Positions 35,631-44,829 are shown, numbered from the stretch's first letter. The stretch is 64,000 nucleotides of DNA from PNAI01 sp035501735 (GCA_035501735.1 DATJVR010000031.1:1-64000), one strand, 5' to 3'. Notes: generated from the letters alone by a model not told the origin. Numbers and translations: made by a program.

Positions 35631-36368
35631 TCACACGCTGGCGCGGATCGCCTCTTCCGCGATCCTGATGGCCTCCGGCGTGCCCACGTGCATCCACACG
35701 CCTTCGAGCCGCAGGCCGAACAGCCGCCCAGCCGCTTGTGCCTTGTCGAACAATCGCGTGAGCGAGAAGGCGCCCTGCGGCGCATCCTGGAACAGCGCCG
35801 GCGTCAATATGGCCGCGCCGGCATAGACGAAGGGCGCGACCTCGCGCTCGGCCCGCCGTTCGAGCCGCCCATCAGGCAGCATTCTGAAATCACCGCGCCC
35901 GGAATAGCCGATGCTGGTGGTGGTCGGCGCGAGCAGCAGCAGTGCGTCCATGCGCGCGAGGTCGAAACTTGCCGCCAGGCGCGTCAAGTTCGGCTGCACG
36001 CCGTCGATCCAGATCGTGTCGGAATTGACATGAAAAAACGGCGCGTGCCCGAGTGTGTCGAGCGCCTTGACCACGCCGCCGCCGGTATCGAGCAGTTTCT
36101 CGCGTTCATCCGAGATGACGATTTGAGGCTTCTTGCGTCCCGCCAAATGTCGCTCCAGCTGGTCCGCAAGATAGTGCACGTTCACCACCGCGCGTTCGAC
36201 GCCCGCGTCAGCTAGCCGATCGAGCACATGATCGATCAGCGCCTTGCCGTCGACCGCGACCAGCGGCTTCGGAATGCGATTGGTGATCGGCTGCATGCGC
36301 TCGCCGCGCCCTGCCGCCAGCACCATGGCGCGACGCGGGCTATGGAATTTGCGGCGCTCTTTCGGCAT
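35631..36368 (-). CDS. murU: N-acetylmuramate-1-phosphate uridylyltransferase MurU-like
   Basis: A 245-residue nucleotidyltransferase with the signature AAGRGERMQP and the metal-binding Asp in HVNSDTIW. MurU makes UDP-MurNAc from MurNAc-1-P in the peptidoglycan recycling route that avoids de novo synthesis and so bypasses fosfomycin. Its ATG overlaps the stop of the TsaE-AmgK fusion by one base, which supports the kinase-uridylyltransferase pairing. The frame runs much farther upstream but is a shadow of that gene. Confidence 0.9.
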   Translation of the reverse strand: MPKERRKFHSPRRAMVLAAGRGERMQPITNRIPKPLVAVDGKALIDHVLDRLADAGVERAVVNVHYLADQLERHLAGRKKPQIVISDEREKLLDTGGGVVKALDTLGHAPFFHVNSDTIWIDGVQPNLTRLAASFDLARMDALLLLAPTTTSIGYSGRGDFRMLPDGRLERRAEREVAPFVYAGAAILTPALFQDAPQGAFSLTRLFDKAQAAGRLFGLRLEGVWMHVGTPEAIRIAEEAIRASV

Positions 36369-37903
36369 CAGGCTTTCCAAGCCGGGACGCGAGCGTTGTA
36401 CCAGGTCTTGAGCGAAACCAGCGCCGGATGCGCGAGCGCCCGCTGCAGATAGGTCCATACCCGCGGCATATGCCGCAAATATTGCGGCTTGCCGTCGCGC
36501 CTGTCGAGGCGCGCGAAAATGCCGAGAATTTTCGACGCACGCTGCGCCGCAAGCGTGGAATAGAGCGCAACGAAACTGCGCGGGTCGAACTCCTCGTCGA
36601 TTTCGCTTCGGCTGCGCACGTAGTGTCCCAGCAACGCGACTTCCATCGCCTCCGGCACATCCACGCGCGCGTCCTGCAGCAGCGATGCAAGATCGTAGGC
36701 GCCGGGCCCCATCACCGCGTCCTGGAAATCGAGCAATCCGACCCGTTGCAACTTCTCCCGTTTGGGCAGCCAGATCAGGTTGGGTGAATGATAATCGCGC
36801 AGCACCCAGGTCGGTTTGGCGTCGATCGCCGGCTGCAGCGCCTTGCTCCAGAGCGCGACGTAGCTCTTGCGCAGTTCCGGCGTTATTTCGGCGCCGAGCC
36901 GCGGCATGTACCAGTCGAGCAGCAGTTCCGCCTCGATCAGCAGCGCGTCCATGTCGTAGCGCGGCAGCCGGTATTCGACATGCGGCGAGACGGCGAGCGA
37001 TTCCGTCAGATGATAGCGGTGCAGGGCCACCAGCACGTCGACTGCCGCGCGATAGCGCTCCTCGATCGGCGCCGGCGGATCGCCCGTCGCCATCGTTTCC
37101 GTGCCGAGGTCCTCGATCAACAGCAGGCCCGAGGAAAGTTCCGCATCGAGGATTTGCGGTGCCGACAGGCCGATCTGGCGCAAACCGTTCGACATCGCGA
37201 CGAACGGCCTCACGTCCTCGGCCAGATGCGCGATCGCGCTGTAGGGCTTGCCGTTGCGCACCGGCGGGCCATCCGGCCGCCGCGGCGAGATCATCAGGAT
37301 GGCGTGCTTGTCGCCGGCCGTGAGCCGCTCGTAGCTGCGCGTTGAGGCGTCGCCCTGGATGCGCCAGCGCTTGGCTTCGGCGAAATTGGTCGTGTCGAGA
37401 AACCGCCGCACGTTGATGATTCGCTCCGCCCGCGCCGCAAATGTGCCATGGCCGGTGACGCGGATATTGCGATGATCGGGCCCGCGTTGCGGATCGAGCG
37501 TGAACGCCACGTCGAGCCGGTTTTCCGGCAAAAATCCCGCCGCGCGGTCGGGCCACTCCAGAAGGACGACGGCCTCCTTCGGCAGATCGTCGAAGCCGAG
37601 TTCGGCCAGTTCCGCCGGACTTTCGAGGCGATAGAGATCGGCATGCACCAGCGGAAAACGCGGCAGGTCGTAGACTTGCATCAACGTGAAGCTCGGGCTC
37701 GGCACCACGATCGTCTCGTCGCCGGCAAGATAGCGGATCAGCGAACGGGCGAATGTCGTCTTGCCGGCGCCGAGGTCGCCGGAGAGCGTTATGACGTCGC
37801 CCGGTTCGAGCGCGGCCGCGATATCGCGCACGAACTTCGCCATCGCCGGCTCATTGGCCAGCGCTATCGCATAGCTCGATCGGACGGCGTTGCTTGGGAG
37901 CAT
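36368..37903 (-). CDS. TsaE-AmgK fusion: t6A ATPase subunit joined to cell-wall amino-sugar kinase
   Basis: A 511-residue fusion. Residues 1-~155 are TsaE (YjeE), the ATPase that with TsaB and TsaD makes the t6A37 tRNA modification; Walker A is GDLGAGKTT (42-50), and HADLYRL and LLEWPDR are family motifs. Residues ~165-511 are an aminoglycoside-phosphotransferase-like kinase of the AmgK type, with the catalytic RDYHSPN and metal-binding LLDFQDA. AmgK phosphorylates MurNAc at C1, feeding MurU, coded next. The frame is unbroken across the junction, so the fusion is real. It follows divL. Confidence 0.92.
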   Translation of the reverse strand: MLPSNAVRSSYAIALANEPAMAKFVRDIAAALEPGDVITLSGDLGAGKTTFARSLIRYLAGDETIVVPSPSFTLMQVYDLPRFPLVHADLYRLESPAELAELGFDDLPKEAVVLLEWPDRAAGFLPENRLDVAFTLDPQRGPDHRNIRVTGHGTFAARAERIINVRRFLDTTNFAEAKRWRIQGDASTRSYERLTAGDKHAILMISPRRPDGPPVRNGKPYSAIAHLAEDVRPFVAMSNGLRQIGLSAPQILDAELSSGLLLIEDLGTETMATGDPPAPIEERYRAAVDVLVALHRYHLTESLAVSPHVEYRLPRYDMDALLIEAELLLDWYMPRLGAEITPELRKSYVALWSKALQPAIDAKPTWVLRDYHSPNLIWLPKREKLQRVGLLDFQDAVMGPGAYDLASLLQDARVDVPEAMEVALLGHYVRSRSEIDEEFDPRSFVALYSTLAAQRASKILGIFARLDRRDGKPQYLRHMPRVWTYLQRALAHPALVSLKTWYNARVPAWKA

Positions 37904-37967
37904 CAGGTCTTGCCTGCCCCATATTTGTCATGCGCTACGACCGCAGGCAATGACGCGGGGGGCATTA

Positions 37968-40475
37968 TCAGGCCGCCGATTGCTTGGCCGTCTGCTCGAC
38001 CGGGAAGGTGACGCTCACGGCGGTGCCATGGCCGACCAGGGAGTCGACGTTGATATTGCCGCCGTGCAGTTCGACGAAAGAACGCACGATCGAGAGCCCA
38101 AGCCCGGCGCCGCGATGACGCGAGCCGAACGGATGGGTTTCGAACCTGTCGAACACGCGCTCCCGCATGTCGGACGGAATGCCGGGACCGCGGTCGATGA
38201 CCGTGAAGACGATTGAACGATCGCGCCGCTCGGCTGAAAGCGTGACCATCTCGCCCTGTGGCGAAAACCCGACCGCATTGGACAGAAGGTTGAACAGGAT
38301 CTGGCGGATGCGGCGTTCGTCCGCGATAAACCGACCAATATCGGACGGGGCCTTGATTTCAAGTTTGATGTTGTCTTTCACCAGGCGATCCCGAATTCCT
38401 TCCGCCGCGCCTTCCATGGTCTTGCGGATGTCGACCTGGCCGAGGTTGAGCGTCATGGCGCCGGCATCGATCGTGGCGAGATCGAGGATGTCGTTGATGA
38501 TCGCGAGCAGCGCATTGGTCGATGTGGTGATGTAGCCGAGATATTCTTGCTGCTTTGCGTTCAATGGCCCGGTTGCCGGCTCTCCCAGGAAGTGGGCGAA
38601 CCCGATGATGTTGGTCAGCGGCGAGCGAAGCTCGTAGGAAACGTGGTGCACGAACTTGGCCTTGATCGCGTCGGCGGCTTCCAGCGCCTCATTGCGTTCG
38701 CGTAAGACCCGTTCGACGTTCACGGTGTCGGTCACATCCTGGAAGGCCACCAGCGTGGCGCCGTCCGGCAACGGCACGGTAACGAGATCGACCACGCTGC
38801 CGTCCTTGCGTTCGAGCCGTCCCTTGACCTGCGTGCGGTCCTCGATCGCCGTCACGTTTGACCGCAATTTCCGCCACAACGCGTCGTCGCCGTAGAGCAG
38901 CCGGCACCAGTCGATCACCGCCTCGATATGGGGGCGGGCATCGAGCGCGCCGGAATCGATCCGCCACATGCGCGAGAACGCCGGATTATGCAGCCGTACC
39001 TTGCCGTCGCTGCCGAACACCGCGACCGCTTCGACCAGATTGTCGAGCGTCTCGCCCTGCACGCGGATCAGCGCATTGTAACGGCTCGCGAGTTCGAGCC
39101 GTTCGGAGACGTCCTCAAAGACGTAAGTCACGCCGCCTTGCGGATTAGGCGTGGTGACCACACGCAGCGTGCGGCCGCCGGGAATGTGCCACAGGTGCTC
39201 CTTCGGCTCGGTCGCGTGATAAGCCTCGTGCAGCGTGGACTTCCAGGCCCGGAAATCCCGTTCTTCCGGCAGTTTGCGCGCGGCGCGCAAGCGGTCGAGC
39301 ACTTCCCCGTCCACGGGCGTCTGATCGAGAAACGCCGCATCGAGGTCCCACAGCGCGCGATAGGCGGCGTTGTAGAACACCAGCCGCTGATCGGCACCGA
39401 AGATTGCCACTCCGGTCGCAAGCTGATCGAGCGTGCGGCGGTGCGCATCGGCGAGCCGCAGCAAGTCGCCCCGCATGCTCTCGACTTCCGTTGCGTCGAT
39501 CGCGAGCCCCGCGCTGCCTTTGCGGGTCGGCACTTCGATCACATCGAAGATACGTCGGCTGCCGGCGGCGATCACCGGGATGCGGTTAGCATAAATTTTT
39601 CCGTCGATGCGCGTCGCTCTGACCCCCTCACGCACCCCGCGATCGAGCAACTCGATGCTTCGGCTCACCACATCGGCGCTGTCCTTGGCTTCGACTGCCG
39701 CCGCATAGGCCGCGTTCGCCAGCACGAGACCCCCCGCGCTGTCGCGCACCCAAACCGGCGAAGGCAATGTTTCGATCAGCGTGCGCAGCGATTCCATGGT
39801 CTCGTTGAGTTTGGCGTAACGTTCGTTGAGTTCTGCGAGCTCGCGTTCGAACCCGCTCACGTCCCGCAGCCGCAGCACCGCGCAGCCGCCGATCACGCGG
39901 CCTTCCGCATCGATCGCCCGCCCGCTCGGCGTGATCAACGACATGGTGAAAGGTTCGCCGTTCGCCCGCAACGCGTCGACGGCGTGTTCCATGGCTTGCG
40001 CCTTGTCGGCATCGAGCCAGCTGCCGAATGCCAGCACGCGTTGCGGCAACGCGGCCGAGGTGATCACGCTCGTGTCGCCTTGAATCTCCGGTTCGCCCCC
40101 GGCCGCGTCCCAGGTCACCAGAACCTGCGGCTCCGAAAGCAGCAGCGCATTGGCACGGTCTCGCTCCGCGCGCAGCGCGATGACCTCATCGCGATAGCGT
40201 GCATTTACGGCCGCCGTCTGCTTGCGCGATTGCAGATACATCACTGATGCGGTGACGGCATAAATCAGAATGCCGAGCGAGATCGCACAGAGGGCGATCT
40301 CGAACGGAGATAATATCGCGACGGCATCGAGTGACGCCGTGAACAGCGGAATTTCGTCGGCGCGCGCTGCGTTCCATCGGGTAAGCACCATGACGGCGAC
40401 AAGGCCTGCCAGGATTCCGCCGCGCCACGGATGAGCACGAAGACTCCCGCCCGTTTCACGGCTGCGTTTAGACAT
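37968..40475 (-). CDS. divL: DivL-like PAS-domain sensor kinase with Tyr at the phospho-acceptor site
   Basis: An 835-residue membrane sensor with two hydrophobic N-terminal segments (about 18-33 and 58-82), several PAS-like domains and a C-terminal HisKA-HATPase_c module (N-box NLLSNAVGF, G1 DRGPGIP, G2 GAGLGLS). In the H-box the invariant His is Tyr614 (HVSYELRSPL). This is the hallmark of DivL, which in Caulobacter binds DivK~P and switches CckA between kinase and phosphatase to control CtrA. The ATP site looks intact. The downstream order tsaE-amgK-murU-addB-addA also matches the divL neighbourhood. The ATG at 40475 is preferred to a frame start at 40556. Confidence 0.9.
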   Translation of the reverse strand: MSKRSRETGGSLRAHPWRGGILAGLVAVMVLTRWNAARADEIPLFTASLDAVAILSPFEIALCAISLGILIYAVTASVMYLQSRKQTAAVNARYRDEVIALRAERDRANALLLSEPQVLVTWDAAGGEPEIQGDTSVITSAALPQRVLAFGSWLDADKAQAMEHAVDALRANGEPFTMSLITPSGRAIDAEGRVIGGCAVLRLRDVSGFERELAELNERYAKLNETMESLRTLIETLPSPVWVRDSAGGLVLANAAYAAAVEAKDSADVVSRSIELLDRGVREGVRATRIDGKIYANRIPVIAAGSRRIFDVIEVPTRKGSAGLAIDATEVESMRGDLLRLADAHRRTLDQLATGVAIFGADQRLVFYNAAYRALWDLDAAFLDQTPVDGEVLDRLRAARKLPEERDFRAWKSTLHEAYHATEPKEHLWHIPGGRTLRVVTTPNPQGGVTYVFEDVSERLELASRYNALIRVQGETLDNLVEAVAVFGSDGKVRLHNPAFSRMWRIDSGALDARPHIEAVIDWCRLLYGDDALWRKLRSNVTAIEDRTQVKGRLERKDGSVVDLVTVPLPDGATLVAFQDVTDTVNVERVLRERNEALEAADAIKAKFVHHVSYELRSPLTNIIGFAHFLGEPATGPLNAKQQEYLGYITTSTNALLAIINDILDLATIDAGAMTLNLGQVDIRKTMEGAAEGIRDRLVKDNIKLEIKAPSDIGRFIADERRIRQILFNLLSNAVGFSPQGEMVTLSAERRDRSIVFTVIDRGPGIPSDMRERVFDRFETHPFGSRHRGAGLGLSIVRSFVELHGGNINVDSLVGHGTAVSVTFPVEQTAKQSAA

Positions 40476-40898
40476 GCCTGCTTGCCCCAGGTGCGGTGTT
40501 TCGCCCACCCCGCAGCGGCCCTGCGAGACCGGCCGGACGAAGGCAAAAATCGACACGATTACAAGTATGTAGCCAGTCCGTAAGGCGGACGCGCGGGTAC
40601 CACGGGTCGCCTGGCGGCATCCGGACGCGCCACCGGCGAATCATGCGACTTTACCTGCAAGCGGAATCCGCCCGAAAGAGTCCAGACCGTGAACAAGCGC
40701 GCTGCCGGCGGGCCGCCCGCGTCGGCGGAACCCTCTTTAAACGATCTGCATGCAATAAAAGACAGCACATGGCGCGGTCGCATCGTTTTGGATGAATCCT
40801 CACCTCAACGCGCGGCAGCGAGGGAATATTTTTCCGCTCGCGCGCTTGACTGAAAAAATACCACTGCGTTCCATGCGGGCGCCGGGGAGTGAGCGGAA
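40476..40898. other. 423-bp divergent control region, no gene seen
   Basis: This separates divL (-) from the first Bug receptor gene (+) and must carry promoters for both. A TTGACT at 40846-40851 with a poor -10 (TTCCAT, 40869-40874) at 17 bases is the only candidate for the plus strand. GGGGAG lies just before the receptor ATG. No tRNA, repeat or convincing small gene was found. Confidence 0.5.
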
Positions 40899-41870
40899 AT
40901 GAAAATCATAGTCAGCCTTTTCGCCATCGTTGCGGCTCTCATTGCCGACGCCGAATCGCGCGCGCAGACCAATTACCCCGACAAGCCGATCCGCATCCTG
41001 GTCGGTTTCCCAGTTGGCGGACCGCCCGACATTGTCGCGCGCCTGCTCGCCGACAAATTCACCGACGCGCTTCGCATACCCGTCGTGGTCGAGAACATAA
41101 CCGGCGCTGGCGGCAACGTCGCGGTCGATCGCGCCGCGAAATCCGCGCCTGATGGCTACACGCTTGTGATGGCGAGTTCGGCGATCACCATCAATGCCAG
41201 TCTTTACGAGAAGGTGCCCTACGATCCGATCAAGGACCTGGCGCCGATTTCCATCGCGGTGTTCACGCCGAGCATTCTCGTCGTCAACAATGATGTCCCC
41301 GCGAAAAGTGTGAAAGAGCTGGTCGCGCTGGCGCGCGCCAACCCCGGTAAGCTCAGCTATGGACATGCCGGCATCGGCACTCCCGCCCATCTGTCGGGCG
41401 AGGTGTTCAAGGCGGTGGCCGGCATCAACATCCTGCCCGTTCCCTACCGCGGAATTCCCGCGCTACTGCCGGATCTCGTCGCCGGCCGCATCACCATGAC
41501 GCTGCCCAACATGTCGGTGGTGCTGCCGCTCGTGCGCGAAGGAAAACTGCGCGCACTCGCCGTGATCTCGCCGACCCGCGCGGCGGCCTTGCCCGATCTG
41601 CCGACCATGGCGGAAGCCGGATTGCCCGGCTTCGACGTGCCGATCTGGTTCGGCCTGATGGCGCCGGCCGGCACGCCGCAGCCGATCATCGACAGGCTGC
41701 ATCGCGAAACCGTGCGCGTTCTCGCCGCGCCCGACGTGCGCCAGCGCTACGGCGCCCTCGGCCTCGAGGTTGCCGCCAACACGCCGGCGGAATTTTCAGC
41801 GGTCATAAAATCGGAAATCCCGCGCTGGGCGAAGTTGATCGATGAGGCCCGGATCAAGGTGGGCGAATAA
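40899..41870 (+). CDS. Bug-family tripartite tricarboxylate transporter receptor
   Basis: A 323-residue periplasmic binding protein of the TctC/Bug type. It has a signal peptide (about residues 1-22, ending SRA), the YPDKPIRILVGFPVGG start of the mature domain, and the GAGGNVA and PDGYTL loops that define the family. Such receptors bind carboxylates or related small organic anions for TctAB-type transporters, but no tctA or tctB is present here, which is common for this hugely expanded family. The ligand is unknown. Confidence 0.92.
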   Translation: MKIIVSLFAIVAALIADAESRAQTNYPDKPIRILVGFPVGGPPDIVARLLADKFTDALRIPVVVENITGAGGNVAVDRAAKSAPDGYTLVMASSAITINASLYEKVPYDPIKDLAPISIAVFTPSILVVNNDVPAKSVKELVALARANPGKLSYGHAGIGTPAHLSGEVFKAVAGINILPVPYRGIPALLPDLVAGRITMTLPNMSVVLPLVREGKLRALAVISPTRAAALPDLPTMAEAGLPGFDVPIWFGLMAPAGTPQPIIDRLHRETVRVLAAPDVRQRYGALGLEVAANTPAEFSAVIKSEIPRWAKLIDEARIKVGE

Positions 41871-41971
41871 GGCCCGCGCCCTGCGGGCTGAGACTCGCGG
41901 GCCAATCGTTGTCCGCCTCTTCGCTCTGGACAAACAAAAAATAATTTCGAGCCGCCTCGCGCCGTGCTTTC

Positions 41972-43024
41972 ATGGGGCGCATGAGCATCCGATCAAAAAC
42001 CACGGCGGTGTTGCGATGCGTGCGGCTTGCTGCCGCGGTGTTTGCGATGGCATCCGGTTTCACCCCTCCAGTCGTTGCCGAGCCCACGGACGCCATCAAT
42101 CGGCCTGTGACCATCTACGTCGCCGGCACGGCAGGCGGCGGTATCGATCTCTACGCACGCCTGCTGGCGCGACACCTCGGCCGGCATATCCCGGGCAATC
42201 CGTCGGTCACCGTGCAGGACATGCCGGGTGCCGGCGGCATCCGTGCGGCCTATTTCCTTGCCGCCACCGCGCCGCGCGACGGCACGGCGCTGGCGACATT
42301 CGCCAATGGCCCGCTGCTGGAGCCGCTCATCGGGGCACGCAATCCCGGCTACGACATGAGCCGGTTCACCTGGGTCGGCGCCATCACCAAGGACGTGGTG
42401 CTGTGCTTGTCGCGCAGCTCCGGGCCGTTCAGAACCATCGATGACGTCAAACAGAAACAAATGAATGTCGCCGGCACCGGCGCGGGCTCCGAGACCAACA
42501 CCTGGCCGGCCATTCTCAATGATCTGCTCGGCACGAAGTTCAAGCTCGTCAGCGGCTATCCGGGCACGCAGGAGACCATCATCGCGATCGAACGCGGCGA
42601 GGCGGACGGCCGTTTCATCAGCCTGTCGGCGCTGAAAACCGCCAAGCCCGACTGGCTGCGTGACGGTAAGACCAATTTTCTGCTGCAGATGGGACTGGAG
42701 AAAAGTCCCGCGCTGCCCGACGTGCCGCTGATCTTCAATTATGTGTCGAACGAGAGCGACCGCCCGATGTTCGCGCTCCTGGCAGCCCCGAACAGCATCG
42801 CACGTTCCTTCGCCGCGCCGCCCGGCTTGCCGCCGGCGACGGCTGCGGTCCTGCGCCGCGCCTTCGATGCGACCATGAAGGATCCGGAGTTCATGGCTGA
42901 AGGCGCGAAAATGCAGGCCGACATTTCGCCGACATCCGGCGAAAACGTTCAAAACATTATCGCGCAGATCTATGCGACGCCGCAGCCCGTGGTGGATCGC
43001 GTCAAGAAATATTTCTCGCAATAG
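41972..43024 (+). CDS. second Bug-family receptor-like protein
   Basis: A 350-residue secreted protein with an N-terminal signal (hydrophobic LAAAVFAMASGF) and a Bug fold: TIYVAGTAGGGIDLYARLLARHL, then DMPGAGGIRAAY. It is more divergent than its neighbour 101 bases upstream (the PDGYTL loop reads PRDGTALA), so the two are not recent duplicates. An ATG at 41981 is an alternative start. It may be co-transcribed with the first receptor gene. The ligand is unknown. Confidence 0.85.
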   Translation: MGRMSIRSKTTAVLRCVRLAAAVFAMASGFTPPVVAEPTDAINRPVTIYVAGTAGGGIDLYARLLARHLGRHIPGNPSVTVQDMPGAGGIRAAYFLAATAPRDGTALATFANGPLLEPLIGARNPGYDMSRFTWVGAITKDVVLCLSRSSGPFRTIDDVKQKQMNVAGTGAGSETNTWPAILNDLLGTKFKLVSGYPGTQETIIAIERGEADGRFISLSALKTAKPDWLRDGKTNFLLQMGLEKSPALPDVPLIFNYVSNESDRPMFALLAAPNSIARSFAAPPGLPPATAAVLRRAFDATMKDPEFMAEGAKMQADISPTSGENVQNIIAQIYATPQPVVDRVKKYFSQ

Positions 43025-43047
43025 GGATTGCCGGCCAATAACGACAG

Positions 43048-44829
43048 CTAAGGCTTGTCGACCGTGGCGACGATCCGCGCCAGCAGGACCGGATCGATGT
43101 TGATATCCACGCGGATGATGCGGCCGTTCTTCAGCACGATCTCGGCGATCGATCGTTTATCGGCAGCGGCGGGCGATGGAGCCGTAGTGCTCTTCACGTC
43201 CGGCTTCGGCCCCACGACGGTTTGTTGCGTTTCGACCTGCGCGTCGGCCTTCTTGGGCTCGTCAAGGCGGGCGACTTCCGGCTTGTCGGCGGTCTTGTCA
43301 TCCTTCTTTGTTGCCTCCGCCGGCTTGGGCTGCGGCGGCTGGTCGGTCGCCTTGTCGTCCTTCTTCGCTGCCTCCGCCGGCTTCGGCTGCGGCGGTTGAT
43401 CGGTCGCCTTGTCGTCCTTCTTCGCTGCCTCCGCGGGCTTGGGCTGGGGCGGTTTGTCGGTGGCTTTGTCGTCCTTCTTCGCCTCCTCCGTCGGCTTCGG
43501 CTGCGGCGGTTGACCGGTCGCCTTGTCGTCCTTCTTCGCCTCCTCAGCCGGCTTGGGCTGCGGCGGTTGATCGGTCGCCTTGTCGTCCTTCTTCGCCTCC
43601 TCAGCCGGCTTCGGCTGTGGCGGTTGACTGGTCGCCTTGTCGTCTTTCTTAGCCTCCTCCGTCGGCTTCGGCTGCGGCGGCTGGTCGGTGGCTTTGTCGT
43701 CCTTCTTCGCTTCTTCAGTCGGCTTCGGCTGTGGCGGCTGGTCGGTGGCCTTGTCGTCCTTCTTCGCCGGATTCGTGAGGACGGCGAGCTTCTGGTCGTC
43801 TTTCTTTGCCGCGGCTGATCGCGGCGCGACGTCGAACACCAGGAGGAAGTCCTCCATCGTGCCCTTGAACATGCTCACGTCGATCGTTTCGCCGCTTGCG
43901 CTCGGCTTGAACTTGATCCCCGCGCTGGTCACGTCGCCCTTGGCGGTGAACTGCCAAAGTTTCCAGTTCCAATCGTTCGGCAGTTCCGGATTTTCCGGTT
44001 TGGTATGCTCGACCGAATAATCGGCAATCCAGACGATATAGTCCTTGAGCTGTTCGATTTTTTTCGAATCTTTGATGTTGTCGAGCCACCACTGATAGTT
44101 CGTGTAAATGATCGGCGTGCGGCCGGTTTCCTTCTTGACGTACTCGAGCCAGGTCAGAACCTTCTTGATGATCGTGTCCGGCGACTGGCCCTTCCAGAAA
44201 TCCTTGGCTTTGCCGGTGGCCGGATCGATGATGGTTTCATCGTTTTCCGTTCTGACGTCCCATTCCAGATCCATGGCTGGCGGCAGGTCGGTCTGAAGCT
44301 GACCGCCGGCTTTATTGACTTTGTCCACGAAACTTTTCGCCTGCGTGAGCGGGTCGCTGCTCGAGGAGAAGAAGTGGTACGCGCCCCTGATGATGCGCGG
44401 TTCCTTCGCCAGCGCCTGCCAGGATTTGTTGAACCGCGGGTCTGGATCCTTGTTGTCGCCGTGTGACGCCTTCACATAGGCGAAGACGACCTTTTTATCC
44501 GCCAGCGCAGTCCAGTTGAACGTGCAGCTGCAATTGTCCTCGTCCCAATGGGAAACGTCGACGCCGAACAGCGCAGTGTCGCGTGTATTCTTCGGGAACG
44601 CGAAATTCGGCGCCAGAGCCGAACCGAGCGCGGCAGCTCCGAGCTCTTGCAGTTTTTGCTTTTCGAGATTGAAGAATAACGCACCGCGTGAAGGTCCATC
44701 GGAGTCTGGCGGAGCGGGAGTGGCGTCGTCGGCGGCAACGCCGCTTGGCGTCAGGATCACGGCAACAAGCAAAATCGCGCATGCACGCAAGGAGCTCCCA
44801 ATGAAATCAGGGCGAACCAAGAAATTCAC
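43048..44829 (-). CDS. GH25 lysozyme-like protein with tandem-repeat linker
   Basis: A 593-residue secreted protein. A signal peptide (1-~33) is followed by a glycoside hydrolase 25 domain (about 85-340) with DVSHWD at the first strand and the catalytic DLEWD, so it should cut the MurNAc-GlcNAc bond of peptidoglycan. Then come eight 19-residue repeats of the type KKDDKATDQPP-QPKPTEEA, a degenerate ninth, and a 35-residue C-terminal tail (SIAEIVLKNGRIIRVDI...). The repeats make a charged, Pro-rich, extended linker that may span or bind the wall. It is convergent with the Bug receptors. Confidence 0.87.
   Translation of the reverse strand: MNFLVRPDFIGSSLRACAILLVAVILTPSGVAADDATPAPPDSDGPSRGALFFNLEKQKLQELGAAALGSALAPNFAFPKNTRDTALFGVDVSHWDEDNCSCTFNWTALADKKVVFAYVKASHGDNKDPDPRFNKSWQALAKEPRIIRGAYHFFSSSSDPLTQAKSFVDKVNKAGGQLQTDLPPAMDLEWDVRTENDETIIDPATGKAKDFWKGQSPDTIIKKVLTWLEYVKKETGRTPIIYTNYQWWLDNIKDSKKIEQLKDYIVWIADYSVEHTKPENPELPNDWNWKLWQFTAKGDVTSAGIKFKPSASGETIDVSMFKGTMEDFLLVFDVAPRSAAAKKDDQKLAVLTNPAKKDDKATDQPPQPKPTEEAKKDDKATDQPPQPKPTEEAKKDDKATSQPPQPKPAEEAKKDDKATDQPPQPKPAEEAKKDDKATGQPPQPKPTEEAKKDDKATDKPPQPKPAEAAKKDDKATDQPPQPKPAEAAKKDDKATDQPPQPKPAEATKKDDKTADKPEVARLDEPKKADAQVETQQTVVGPKPDVKSTTAPSPAAADKRSIAEIVLKNGRIIRVDINIDPVLLARIVATVDKP
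43309..43764 (-). repeat. eight 57-bp in-frame tandem repeats in the GH25 gene
   Basis: Each unit codes for 19 residues starting KKDDKAT and ending in PKP(T/A)E(E/A)(A/T). Copies differ mostly by single substitutions (for example D to S or G after KAT) and synonymous changes. A degenerate ninth unit follows at 43308. Unit length is a multiple of three, so gain or loss of copies keeps the frame. Confidence 0.97.

Noticed and set aside
35631..37556. Single 641-codon gene covering murU and part of the TsaE-AmgK region
   Set aside because: The upstream two thirds are out of frame with the AmgK domain; MurU starts at the overlapping ATG 36368.
43309..43764. Possible CRISPR-like array
   Set aside because: The repeats are directly adjacent with no variable spacers and are coding.
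43222..43818. Leu/Arg-rich repetitive plus-strand frame at the GH25 repeats
   Set aside because: The periodicity comes from the 57-bp repeats of the minus-strand gene; repeats are in frame with a secreted enzyme there.
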